From a bacterium (GTDB lineage Bacteria; Hydrogenedentota; Hydrogenedentia; Hydrogenedentiales; SLHB01), in assembly GCA_024231375.1 (NCBI GenBank), contig JAAEQP010001852.1:1-11144 (forward strand): DNA of 11,144 nucleotides. Reading direction: 5' to 3'. The position numbers were made by a program, and so were the translations under genes. The notes beneath the pieces are model-generated. The model worked only from the letters and a program-made list of their open reading frames with translations. It did not search any database and had not been told where the DNA came from. Below are positions 1 through 7,100 of this stretch, piece after piece (position 1 is the stretch's first letter; the number at the start of each line of letters is the position of its first letter).

Positions 1-264
1 AAGGCCGACATTCTTGTCGAGGTCAGCGTCAGCGACTTCCGCGACCCGAAACGCGGCTACATCTACCGCCTGCGGGCCTTCGACATCCATTCGGGTACCG
101 TGCTGATTTCGACGAACAGCTCGACCTGGCCTCTCTCGCGACGGACGAAGGGGGAGTGGGTCGCCAGTTCCGAGGGGTATGTTCGGCTGGACTACCCGGA
201 GGCCGTAAAGGTGGGAGGCTGGCTCGCGACCGATCTCATGGCCGGGCTGTCGAAACAGCTCTAA
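1..264 (+). CDS. C-terminal part of an unrecognised protein (5' end outside window)
   Basis: An open frame enters from the left edge in frame 1 and ends at TAA (262-264), giving 87 residues. It begins with ADILVEVSVSDF and has alternating hydrophobic and polar residues typical of beta strands, including a segment RLRAFDIHSGTVLIST. A strand pattern of the type 'D-x-x-x-G-x-V-L-x-S' occurs in CsgG/TolB-N-like envelope proteins, so a periplasmic or outer-membrane-associated role is possible. This is a weak resemblance and I do not name a family. There is no membrane helix in the visible part. It converges with the minus-strand kinase gene with only 4 bp between the stop codons and no recognisable terminator hairpin between them. 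Codon use matches the neighbours. Confidence 0.6.
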   Translation, partial: KADILVEVSVSDFRDPKRGYIYRLRAFDIHSGTVLISTNSSTWPLSRRTKGEWVASSEGYVRLDYPEAVKVGGWLATDLMAGLSKQL

Positions 265-268
265 GCCT

Positions 269-2020
269 TCAATCGACTTCGCGCACGAGCCGGAACCCGG
301 TGTCGACCGACGCTTGTTCCGGGGCTTCGTAGTAGCGGCACGCCGACCGGCAGGAGTCCGTAGCGTCAGCCCATCCGCCGCCCCGTAGCACGTGGCGCGC
401 ACTGTCGGGTGGGCCTATCGGGTCGGTCTGAGCGCCTGCCGCGTAGACTGCATATCCATCCATGCACCATTCCCACACGTTGCCATGCATGTCGTGGAGT
501 CCCCATGCGTTCGGCTCATGGGAACCGACGGGTGCAGTGCCCGCGTCGCCCGTCACCGACAGCCGCGCGTCCGTCATGGTGAGGTCGCATCCGAACGCGA
601 ACGGCGCGTCCGTGCCCGCGCGGCACGCGTACTCCCATTCGGCCTCAGTCGGCAGACGGAACACCCCCTCCTCCAAGCCGTTCAGTTTCGTGATGAACGC
701 CTGGCAGTCGTACCATGACACGTTCTCGACGGGTCGGTCTGCGCCGGTCGTGAAGAGCGAAGGGTTCTCTCCCATAACCGCAGCCCATTGCTCCTGTGTT
801 ACCTCGTACACGCCCATCCAGTAGTCTCGGGTCAACTGCACGTCATGCAGCGTCTCATCCGGACCTCGCCCCTTCTCATACTCTGGGCTACCCATGGCGA
901 AGGTCCCCGCCGGGATTCGCACAAACCGGACTCCCGTGAAAAGGCCTTGCTGAAGTTCCGCTACGGGTGGCGGCATGAATCCGTCGCAACGAGGGTCTGC
1001 TGACATTCCCTGTCCAAGCCGCCACCAAACGCCCAGCCCCAACGCACCCAAAAGAATCGCCAGTCCCACTACCAGTGCGACCAGGAGACCTGCCGACCTT
1101 GGAAGAGTGGTCTCCGCCTCGGGCGGTTGGGGGTGCTCAAATGCCTGTTGCCGAGGTGCGGGAGCAATGACGGTTTCCGCTTCGGCCATCTCGGCGTCGC
1201 GATGTTGAATCGCCTGAAGGTCATGCAAGAACGCCTCCGCCGTCGCGTACCGCGCGCCGGGCGCCTTCGCCGCCAGCCGTTGAATCAGCCGGTCAATTCC
1301 AGCGTCTCCCGCAGGCACGCGAGGCAGCGGGGTCCCGACCACCTGGCGCATCAGGCCCATCCGATTGCGCGCGTCGAATGCCACCCGTCCCGCCAGCATC
1401 TCAAACAACGTGATGCCCAGTGAGTACAGGTCGCTACGCGCGTCGGCGGGTTTCCCCTGAATCTGTTCAGGCGACATGTAGCGTGGGGTGCCCAGCACCG
1501 TTCCCGCGGCAGTAAGGTGAGGACCCGCCGCCGCACCCTTGGCCAAACCGAAATCCATCACTTTCACGAGACCGTCTGGCGTGACCATGATGTTGTGCGG
1601 CTTGATGTCGCGGTGCATGATGCCCGCGTTGTGGGCTTCAGCCAGGGCTTCGCCCACCTGCTCCGCCACGTCAAGGACCAGGCTCAGCTTGAGCGGACCC
1701 CGTTCGTCGATCAACTCGGCGATGGTCTTTCCGTGTACGTATTCCAGCGCGATGAAGTGTTTGCCGTCATGCTCACCCACGGCATAGACACACACAATGT
1801 TGCGGTGATTGACGCATGCCATGGCCCGTGCCTCGCGCATGAACCGTTCCGTGTACACCCGGTCGGTCGCAAGCATGGGGGAGAGGATCTTCAACGCCAC
1901 ACGGCGGTCTAGGCCGGCTTCCACCGCCTCGTACACGGTCCCCATGCCACCGTGGCCTAGTTCGCGCACGATGCGATAGGCACCGAAGTGCTCACCTGCC
2001 GTGAGATGCGCCCGCATCAT
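269..2020 (-). CDS. Membrane Ser/Thr protein kinase fused to an FGE-sulfatase-like domain
   Basis: 583 residues. Residues 15-272 are a PknB-type kinase domain with all key elements: glycine loop GHGGMG (22-27), ATP lysine in VALK (K44), helix-C E63, catalytic HRDIKPHN (136-143), DFG (156-158) and activation segment GTPRYMSPEQ (177-186). An acidic/proline linker follows, then one membrane helix at about 310-333. Residues 363-580 form a formylglycine-generating-enzyme-like (FGE-sulfatase) domain with PAGTFAMGS, ENVSWYDCQAF, LPTEAEWEYACRAGT, GNVWEWCMDGY, LRGGGW and a terminal GFRLV. Topology predicts a cytoplasmic kinase and an outward-facing FGE-like sensor. Of the two copper-binding cysteines of true FGE, only the second appears present (C in DSCRSAC); the first aligns with Asp. 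Formylglycine synthesis is therefore unlikely, and ligand binding or scaffolding is more plausible. It begins ATG ATG at 2020, 19 bp after the YqaE-like gene on the same strand, so the two are probably co-transcribed. Confidence 0.93.
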   Translation of the reverse strand: MMRAHLTAGEHFGAYRIVRELGHGGMGTVYEAVEAGLDRRVALKILSPMLATDRVYTERFMREARAMACVNHRNIVCVYAVGEHDGKHFIALEYVHGKTIAELIDERGPLKLSLVLDVAEQVGEALAEAHNAGIMHRDIKPHNIMVTPDGLVKVMDFGLAKGAAAGPHLTAAGTVLGTPRYMSPEQIQGKPADARSDLYSLGITLFEMLAGRVAFDARNRMGLMRQVVGTPLPRVPAGDAGIDRLIQRLAAKAPGARYATAEAFLHDLQAIQHRDAEMAEAETVIAPAPRQQAFEHPQPPEAETTLPRSAGLLVALVVGLAILLGALGLGVWWRLGQGMSADPRCDGFMPPPVAELQQGLFTGVRFVRIPAGTFAMGSPEYEKGRGPDETLHDVQLTRDYWMGVYEVTQEQWAAVMGENPSLFTTGADRPVENVSWYDCQAFITKLNGLEEGVFRLPTEAEWEYACRAGTDAPFAFGCDLTMTDARLSVTGDAGTAPVGSHEPNAWGLHDMHGNVWEWCMDGYAVYAAGAQTDPIGPPDSARHVLRGGGWADATDSCRSACRYYEAPEQASVDTGFRLVREVD

Positions 2021-2039
2021 AGTTTCGCCGCGCCCCCGT

Positions 2040-2195
2040 TCATTCCTGCCGCGTACACAAGATCAGCGCGCCGATGACGCCCGGCACCCAGCCGCACAGC
2101 GTCAGCGCCGCCACGATGGCGACCGATCCGCATCCCTTGTCCAACACCGCTAACGGCGGCAACAGGATGCACAGTAGTGCCCGGAATACCCCCAT
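2040..2195 (-). CDS. YqaE/Pmp3 family small membrane protein
   Basis: A 51-residue frame, ATG at 2195-2193 and TGA at 2042-2040. It carries the family hallmarks: LLPPLAVL (residues 11-18), a K-G-C-G turn (20-23), and LTLCGWVPGVIGAL (31-44), matching the Pmp3/YqaE pattern LPPLAVFL-x-GCG-x-LTLLGWIPGIIHA. Two hydrophobic helices (about 5-18 and 25-47) make it an integral inner-membrane proteolipid. Family members are small (about 50-60 residues) and are linked to membrane potential and ion or stress tolerance. A strong Shine-Dalgarno (GGGAGGA on the minus strand, 2204-2210) sits 9 nt before the ATG, and a promoter with perfect TTGACA lies just upstream. It is the first gene of a two-gene unit with the kinase. 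Known: the family fold and size. Inferred: a role in stress physiology or in kinase signalling. Confidence 0.9.
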   Translation of the reverse strand: MGVFRALLCILLPPLAVLDKGCGSVAIVAALTLCGWVPGVIGALILCTRQE

Positions 2196-2203
2196 GTCGT
2201 CTG

Positions 2204-2210
2204 TCCTCCC
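2204..2210 (-). promoter_or_regulatory. Ribosome binding site of the YqaE-like gene
   Basis: The minus strand reads GGGAGGA here, with its GGAGG core 9 nt upstream of the ATG at 2195. It is among the strongest ribosome-binding sites in the window and supports the short frame as a real gene. Confidence 0.8.
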
Positions 2211-2227
2211 GCAGGTTCTTGGCTACT

Positions 2228-2256
2228 ATCATTTGCGCCGGGAGCAGCAATGTCAA
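2228..2256 (-). promoter_or_regulatory. Sigma-70-type promoter for the YqaE-like/kinase unit
   Basis: On the minus strand TTGACA (2256-2251) is followed after exactly 17 nt by AATGAT (2233-2228), which matches TATAAT at 4 of 6 positions. Transcription would start near 2221, giving a short leader of about 25 nt that contains the strong ribosome-binding site. The -35 box is perfect; the -10 is only fair. Assignment is by sequence pattern. Confidence 0.6.
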
Positions 2257-2279
2257 CATGGCGCGCCTGCTGCTATAAT
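2250..2279 (+). promoter_or_regulatory. Extended -10 promoter for the glycosyltransferase operon
   Basis: TGCTATAAT (2271-2279) is a perfect TATAAT preceded by the TGn of extended -10 promoters. A partial -35 (ATGTCA, 2250-2255, 4 of 6) lies 18 nt upstream and occupies the same bases as the -35 box of the divergent promoter. Transcription would begin near 2286, only a few bases before the preferred ATG at 2290, so the transcript would be nearly leaderless. Confidence 0.55.
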
Positions 2280-2289
2280 GCGGCCCATC

Positions 2290-3606
2290 ATGCAGCAGCC
2301 GCTCGTACATGTACTTATCGTCAATTGGAAAGGGCGTCCCCACGTTCAGGAGTGCTTTGAATCGCTCCTGGCAGGCAACTATCCCAATGCCCGGTTCGTG
2401 TTGCTCGACAACGCCAGCGACGATGGATCGCTCGAGTTCGTCCAGACACATTACGGCGATCGTCCCAACGTGGACATCGTGCTCCTGGGCGAGAACCTGG
2501 GCTGGTCGCGCGCCAACAACGTCGGCATGGATCGCGCCATGGACGCAGGCGCCGACTACGTCTTCCTGCTCAACGACGACACCGTCACCGCGCCCGACGC
2601 TATCGCGCGGATGGTCGAGATGGCCGAGGCCCATCCCGAAATCGGATGTGTCGCACCGAAAATGCTCTTGTACGACAATCCCGATCTCCTCAATTCCATG
2701 GGCGTCACCTGTTCCGTCGTCGGGGCTGGCTGGGATATCGGCCTCGGTCGGCTCGACGGACCGGAATGGAACGAATCCCGGCCCGTACTCGGCGCATGCG
2801 GTGGCGCGTGCCTGTTTCGCGTCGACACCCTCCGAAAGACGGGACTGCTGCCGGACGACTTCGATATCTATCTCGACGACTTGGACCTGTGCCTGCGCGT
2901 CTGGAGCGCTGGATACGAGATCCGGACCTGTCCCGCGGCGGAAGTCCGCCATAAATTCAGCGCAACCATGGGCCACGGCTCCGCGGCCCGGCGCAAGTAC
3001 TTTCTCAACACCCGCAACCGGATGTACCTGATTCTCAGGAATTTTCCGTGGTCACACATGCCATTCGTCAAGGTCTGCCTGGGTCTGGCGGAAGCCCGGG
3101 CCGTCGGTCGCGCGGTTCTGAACCGGGAATGGTGGAAACTGGGCGTCCACGTCCGGGCATGGATTGCAGGCGCCGTCTATGTGCCCAAGTCTCTGGGCAT
3201 GCGCGCGGAGCAGCGTCGGAGGGGGTTGCGTCCGGCCCGGTTCTGGGCCATGGTCCAATCGCGCCCCTTCTTCTTTCCCGGTGTGGAACTGCCGCAAGAC
3301 GGGTGGTACGAGGAACGCTCCATCCGCGGCGCCATGCTGCGGCCCGTTTCCCGTACGGCTTCCCTCCACGTCGACACGGGCAGGTTGCGGGTCACACATG
3401 CGAATTGCTATCCTCAATCCGGGCAGAGTGATATCGAGGTAAGCCTGGACGGCGAACCTCTTGCTGTCCTGAGAACCAAGGACCTCGACGAGACGGTCAT
3501 CGACGTGCCCGCGCCCGGAACGCTCCAGTTCAAGGCACGGTTCGTTTTCGACGCGGAACCCTCAGGCCCCGATTTCGGCGGCTGGGTGCGCGTGGATAGG
3601 CTCTAG
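2290..3606 (+). CDS. GT2 family glycosyltransferase with C-terminal beta domain
   Basis: 438 residues from ATG 2290. Residues 5-230 are a GT-A fold family 2 glycosyltransferase: VHVLIVNWKG (6-15), LLDNASDDGS (38-47), ENLGWSRANN (68-77), the nucleotide-sugar and metal site LLNDDT (93-98), the acceptor region GACGGACLFR (168-177) and the catalytic-base region YLDDLDLCLR (194-203). This is the rhamnosyltransferase/WcaE-like branch that builds surface polysaccharide at the cytoplasmic face of the membrane. Residues 338-438, starting GWYEE, look like a beta-sandwich appended to the enzyme; similar tails occur on other GT2 and sugar-processing proteins. The frame is open further upstream, but an earlier start would overlap the antisense YqaE-like gene and the promoter. 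ATG 2278 overlaps the -10 box, so 2290 is preferred. No Shine-Dalgarno is visible. It is 21 bp upstream of the polyprenyl synthase and probably heads that operon. The sugar and acceptor are unknown. Confidence 0.9.
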   Translation: MQQPLVHVLIVNWKGRPHVQECFESLLAGNYPNARFVLLDNASDDGSLEFVQTHYGDRPNVDIVLLGENLGWSRANNVGMDRAMDAGADYVFLLNDDTVTAPDAIARMVEMAEAHPEIGCVAPKMLLYDNPDLLNSMGVTCSVVGAGWDIGLGRLDGPEWNESRPVLGACGGACLFRVDTLRKTGLLPDDFDIYLDDLDLCLRVWSAGYEIRTCPAAEVRHKFSATMGHGSAARRKYFLNTRNRMYLILRNFPWSHMPFVKVCLGLAEARAVGRAVLNREWWKLGVHVRAWIAGAVYVPKSLGMRAEQRRRGLRPARFWAMVQSRPFFFPGVELPQDGWYEERSIRGAMLRPVSRTASLHVDTGRLRVTHANCYPQSGQSDIEVSLDGEPLAVLRTKDLDETVIDVPAPGTLQFKARFVFDAEPSGPDFGGWVRVDRL

Positions 3607-3627
3607 GGGAACCAACTGGAACCAGCC

Positions 3628-4497
3628 ATGGCGAATACCGACAGCCTTATGTCGTACCTTCAGTCCCGTAAGGGCCTGATTGACAATGCGTTGGATGCGT
3701 GTCTTCCCTCGGTTGATCAGGAGCCGCGAGAGGTGCATGCGGCGATGCGGCACGCGGCGCTATCCGGCGGAAAACGCCTCAGACCCCTGTTGTGTCTCGC
3801 CGTGGCGGAACTGGGTGGGACGTCACCCGAGTCGGTGGTCAATTCGGCATGCGCTATTGAATTGATCCACGCGGCTTCACTGGTCCTGGACGACCTCCCC
3901 GCCATGGACGACGCCGTGGAACGGCGTGGCAAGCCAAGTGTCCACAGGGCTTACGGCGAGGCGACCGCTATTCTCGCTTCCATGGCCCTGATCGCGTTGG
4001 CCTACGACCTCGTCGCCACGGAAGCTCAGCAAATCGGGGACGAGTCAAAGGTATCCGGCGCGGTGGGGCTTCTCTCCGGCGCCATCGGGACCAGTGGCTT
4101 GGTTCAGGGCCAATACGTCGATCTGAAGTTCTCCGGCGAAACCGCGTCTCTTGACGAGGTTGAGGCCGCCTATCAGCACAAGGCGGCAGCCCTGTTCCTT
4201 CTGGCCGTGGATGTGCCCGCGGTCCTCGTCGATCTTGCTGAAGAAACCACGGCGGCCCTCCGCTCGTATGCGCTGAATCTCGGACTGGCGTTCCAGATCA
4301 CCGATGACCTCATCGATAGCGACATCAGCCCCGAGGACGCCTCCAAAACCACCGTTGCCACCCACTTGGGATCGGGCGGCGCCCGTGATCGCGCCGGCTC
4401 ACTGATCGATCAAGCCGTCAACGCCCTCGAACCGATTGGAACCGCCGCGGACACCCTCCGCGCATTCGCAGAGTATGTCCGAACAAGAACGCATTAG
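3628..4497 (+). CDS. Short-chain polyprenyl diphosphate synthase (GGPP/FPP synthase type)
   Basis: 289 residues, the usual length for trans-isoprenyl diphosphate synthases. It condenses isopentenyl diphosphate with allylic diphosphates in the cytosol. Visible motifs: GGKRLRP (47-53, diphosphate binding), first Asp-rich motif DDLPAMDD (88-95), RRGKPSVH (99-106), GQYVDL (161-166), the lysine of QHKAAALF (K185) and second Asp-rich motif FQITDDLIDSD (222-232). All catalytic residues are present. The residue five before the first Asp motif is Ala (A83), where FPP synthases such as E. coli IspA have a bulky aromatic residue. This and the CrtE-like 'LVLDDLPAMDDA' context favour a C20 product, though product length cannot be proven by sequence. 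It sits 21 bp after the glycosyltransferase, and its last 23 bp overlap the start of the GH42-like gene, so the three are probably one operon. Possible ends are carotenoid, quinone, hopanoid or lipid-carrier synthesis. Confidence 0.93.
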   Translation: MANTDSLMSYLQSRKGLIDNALDACLPSVDQEPREVHAAMRHAALSGGKRLRPLLCLAVAELGGTSPESVVNSACAIELIHAASLVLDDLPAMDDAVERRGKPSVHRAYGEATAILASMALIALAYDLVATEAQQIGDESKVSGAVGLLSGAIGTSGLVQGQYVDLKFSGETASLDEVEAAYQHKAAALFLLAVDVPAVLVDLAEETTAALRSYALNLGLAFQITDDLIDSDISPEDASKTTVATHLGSGGARDRAGSLIDQAVNALEPIGTAADTLRAFAEYVRTRTH

Positions 4498-6835
4498 CAC
4501 ATTCCGAATCTACCTCTTCGTCGCGGGCGTCCTGGCAATCATGGCGCTTGCCGCGGGTCTGGGGTTCCTGGTGGCCACTCCGCTGAGTTCCGGACCCGGG
4601 CCCGGCGTGCAGGTCACTGCTCCCGGTGGCGACGCCCTCCCCGAGCCGGCTCCCTTGTATCTGTACGCGGACGCCCGGCCTCGGGCCGACATGGAGGCCG
4701 TCCTCAAGGAAGTGGGCTACGCGGCGGACGCCGGTGTCCACCGATATGTGCTCGTGCTCCCGCTCACTTGGGAGGAGGCCACCCCGGAGGGGACGCTTCG
4801 ACCCCTTGCGCGCATCGCGGAGAGGGACCCGCTCGCAGAGTTCATCATTGCCTTGACGCTCAACCCACCCGGGGCATGGCTTCGCGAACATCCCGAGGCG
4901 GCCGCTTCCGATTCCGGATTGCCATCCGTCGCCTCGGATGCATGGCGCCAGTCCGCCAAGGATGCCTTGGCGCGGTTCATCAAGGCAGTTCGTAGCGTGC
5001 CCGAGTCCGGTCGCGTTCGAGGGTATCTCCTCCAAGCGTTGAAGGACGGACGCTGGTATCACGGAAGTGAACCGGACGATTCGTCTGCGAATCTGGAGGC
5101 CTTCCGCGAATGGCTCACGACCCGCTACGAGACCGACACCGCCATCCAGGCGGCATGGGCGGACGATACGGCAACACTTGAGAAGGCGCCCATTCCGCGG
5201 CCGTCCGCCGATGCCGGTTCCACTGCCCTCCGAGCAAGCCCTGCGGATCAGCCGTACGTGGACTACGCCCGGTTCGTGTCGGAGACAACCGCCGGCGCGA
5301 TCGAGAGTCTGGCTGGCTACGTCAAGGGCGAAGCTGGCGAAGAGATTCTGGTTATCGTCCCCTATGGACACTCGCTGGAAGCGCTTCCAACCGGCGCTGG
5401 ACACTACGCCCTCGCCCGATTGCTTCGATCAAGCGTGGTTGACGGATTCGTGAGCCCCGTATCCTACTACGACCGAGGCATCGGCGGCGCAGGTGGGTTC
5501 ATGGGCCCCGTGCACAGCGCCCGGCTACACGCGAAGCACTGGTTCATACTCGACGACACCCGCACCGGCATCGCCCGTGACTCGGAGTCGGGACGCATCG
5601 AGCGGCAGGCCGGGCTCCAAACCCGCGACGTCTACAAGGTCCAGCGCCGCAACTTCGCCGCCGCACTGGCCAACGGCATCGGCCTGTTCTGGGCCGACCC
5701 CACGGGTGTCGGCTGTCTTGCCGATGAAGAGATGTGGCGCCGCATCGACGTGATGCAACGCGCCTATCGCAGCGTCTGGCCCGACGGGGCCCCTGCCCCC
5801 ACAGCGCCTCTCATGCCATCGGAACCACCCGAGGCCTCGGGCGCCTCGCCCGCACCGGCCGCAGAGCGGGTGCCTCTGATGGCCGTGGTGGACGAGGGCA
5901 GCAGACTCTATCTTACCGATAGCCGATCCCGGGCACACGAACTACTCGTGCACGCACGTGACTGCGTACTCCGCTCCGGCGTACCTTCTCAGTTTTGCCT
6001 GTTGTCCGATGTGTTGGACGGGACCGCCCCTCCGGCGGCCGTCTACCTTCTGCTCAACGCGTTCCATCTTGAGGAGCAAGATCGCGACACATTGATCGCC
6101 ACAGCGCGCCGCAACCGCGCCGCGCTGGTCTGGGCATATGCGCCCGGTTACCTCACAACCTCGACTCAACCCGGCCAGGAGGATGGGGGAGAGGCCGTGC
6201 CACCCATCCTGACAGCCTCCGTGGAGAACGTGGCCGCGGCCACGCTCATGCCCGTCAAGGCCTTCGAAGAGCCCGCGCGCGCAGGTTCGGCCTACAAACT
6301 CGAGGGCGTCTGGATGAATCCTGGCGACCCCTTCGGGGAGCCGGTGGAATGGGATCCCCTGTTCTACGTGGAAGGCGAGGAGCTGTTCACGCTTGCCACC
6401 TATCGCGAAAGCGGGAAACCCAGTGTCGCGATCGAGTTCTTCGAAGACCAATGGGCGTCCGTATTCATCGCGGAACCCTCGCTAAGCGTCAATCTGTTGC
6501 GCGAGATCCTGCGCATCCTCGAACAGCACATCTATCTCAGCGCCACGAGCGGGCATTTTATGGATACCTGCCATTTCGGACCCGACATCGTGGCAGTCCA
6601 TGCATCCGCCGATGGAGACCGTGAACTGGACCTCGACGTGCCCCATGACGCGGTCGATCTGCTCGAACTGGACGGAGCCCTGCAACCCGTGCCGAGTTGG
6701 GCTGGCAAGCAGTATCCCACCGTGCCCATGACAATGGGCGAAACGCGCGTGTTCCAGCTCTCTACGTCCGAGTTGCCCTCTTCGGTCGGCACCCTCGCGC
6801 CGCTCCCACCCGCGCAATCGCCTCAACCCCGTTGA
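4475..6835 (+). CDS. Membrane-anchored GH42-like glycoside hydrolase (beta-galactosidase-like)
   Basis: 786 residues from ATG 4475. One N-terminal helix (about 12-34) anchors it with the rest outside. Residues about 55-440 resemble the TIM barrel of GH42-like putative glycosidases: GYLLQALKDGRWYHG (183-197), the block 'SSANLEAFREWL..RY..D.AIQAAWAD', VIVPYGH (293-299), SPVSYYDR (327-334), WFILDDTRT (356-364) and a late 'RRNFAAALANGIGLFWADP'. Residues about 469-560, from AVVDEGS to WAYAPGYL, resemble the flavodoxin/GATase-like trimerization domain of beta-galactosidases. A beta-rich tail ends in a Pro/Ala/Gln-rich stretch. In relatives as I recall them, the position after KDG is Glu in a 'GEW' motif; here it is Arg (R193), so the acid/base may be missing and the protein could be a non-catalytic binder. 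An in-frame TTG at 4436 is rejected because it would overlap the synthase further without a ribosome-binding site. The overlap with the synthase suggests translational coupling. Confidence 0.8.
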   Translation: MSEQERISTFRIYLFVAGVLAIMALAAGLGFLVATPLSSGPGPGVQVTAPGGDALPEPAPLYLYADARPRADMEAVLKEVGYAADAGVHRYVLVLPLTWEEATPEGTLRPLARIAERDPLAEFIIALTLNPPGAWLREHPEAAASDSGLPSVASDAWRQSAKDALARFIKAVRSVPESGRVRGYLLQALKDGRWYHGSEPDDSSANLEAFREWLTTRYETDTAIQAAWADDTATLEKAPIPRPSADAGSTALRASPADQPYVDYARFVSETTAGAIESLAGYVKGEAGEEILVIVPYGHSLEALPTGAGHYALARLLRSSVVDGFVSPVSYYDRGIGGAGGFMGPVHSARLHAKHWFILDDTRTGIARDSESGRIERQAGLQTRDVYKVQRRNFAAALANGIGLFWADPTGVGCLADEEMWRRIDVMQRAYRSVWPDGAPAPTAPLMPSEPPEASGASPAPAAERVPLMAVVDEGSRLYLTDSRSRAHELLVHARDCVLRSGVPSQFCLLSDVLDGTAPPAAVYLLLNAFHLEEQDRDTLIATARRNRAALVWAYAPGYLTTSTQPGQEDGGEAVPPILTASVENVAAATLMPVKAFEEPARAGSAYKLEGVWMNPGDPFGEPVEWDPLFYVEGEELFTLATYRESGKPSVAIEFFEDQWASVFIAEPSLSVNLLREILRILEQHIYLSATSGHFMDTCHFGPDIVAVHASADGDRELDLDVPHDAVDLLELDGALQPVPSWAGKQYPTVPMTMGETRVFQLSTSELPSSVGTLAPLPPAQSPQPR

Positions 6836-6860
6836 CAGCGTCCGCGGACGAGCCTATAAT
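6832..6860 (+). promoter_or_regulatory. Consensus sigma-70 promoter of the cobalamin-riboswitch operon
   Basis: TTGACA (6832-6837) and TATAAT (6855-6860) are both perfect and separated by exactly 17 nt. The -35 box overlaps the TGA stop (6833-6835) of the GH42-like gene. Transcription should start near 6867 and run straight into the riboswitch. This is the strongest promoter pattern I find in the window. Confidence 0.85.
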
Positions 6861-6909
6861 CTGAGTCCATAGTCAGCCACAATTAACCAAAGGAGGTAGA
6901 AACCACTCA

Positions 6910-7100
6910 CATTTGTTGTGACCTGCACGCGCGTGGGTAATCAGGAAGTACGGTGAGAATCCGTCGCAGACGCGCTGCTGTAACCGGGGACGAAAGCCGC
7001 AACGCTGTCCACAGTGTGGACAGGCAGCCACTGCCAAACAGGGCGGGAAGGCGCGGTGAGTAGAGCGATCCGGGAGCCAGAAGACCTACCCACACGTCCT
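6910..7100 (+). ncRNA. Cobalamin (B12) riboswitch aptamer
   Basis: The conserved parts of the cobalamin aptamer appear in the right order. A GGAAGTACGGTGAGAATCCGT block at 6944-6964 corresponds to the 'GGGAAxCxGGTGxxAATCCxG' element. GCAGACGCGCTGCTGTAA (6966-6983) matches the core that reads GCTGACGCGCAGCGGTAA in the E. coli btuB leader. A perfect 7-bp peripheral hairpin follows (7005-7011 with 7017-7023). Then come GCAGCCACTG (7024-7033), GGGCGGGAAGGCG (7041-7053), and the B12 box GAGCCAGAAGACCTACCC (7074-7091). GTGGGTA (6933-6939) can pair with TACCCAC (7087-7093) to close the element. Outer boundaries are approximate. The element binds a cobalamin form and lowers expression of downstream genes when B12 is abundant; here those are two exported surface proteins. 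Confidence 0.95.

Noticed and set aside
2074..2289. 72-codon N-terminal extension of the glycosyltransferase
   Set aside because: It would run antisense over the YqaE-like gene and through both promoters, and the GT2 fold starts right after ATG 2290.
2017..2976. 319-codon minus-strand frame opposite the glycosyltransferase
   Set aside because: It has no domain signature and overlaps both the convincing GT2 gene and the YqaE-like gene; it is a shadow frame of GC-rich DNA.
4436..4474. TTG start for the GH42-like gene
   Set aside because: It adds 13 residues without a ribosome-binding site; ATG 4475 places a short polar N-terminus directly before the membrane helix.
4418..5404. 328-codon minus-strand frame opposite the GH42-like gene
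   Set aside because: Arg/Gly-rich composition without recognisable motifs, antisense to a well-supported gene.
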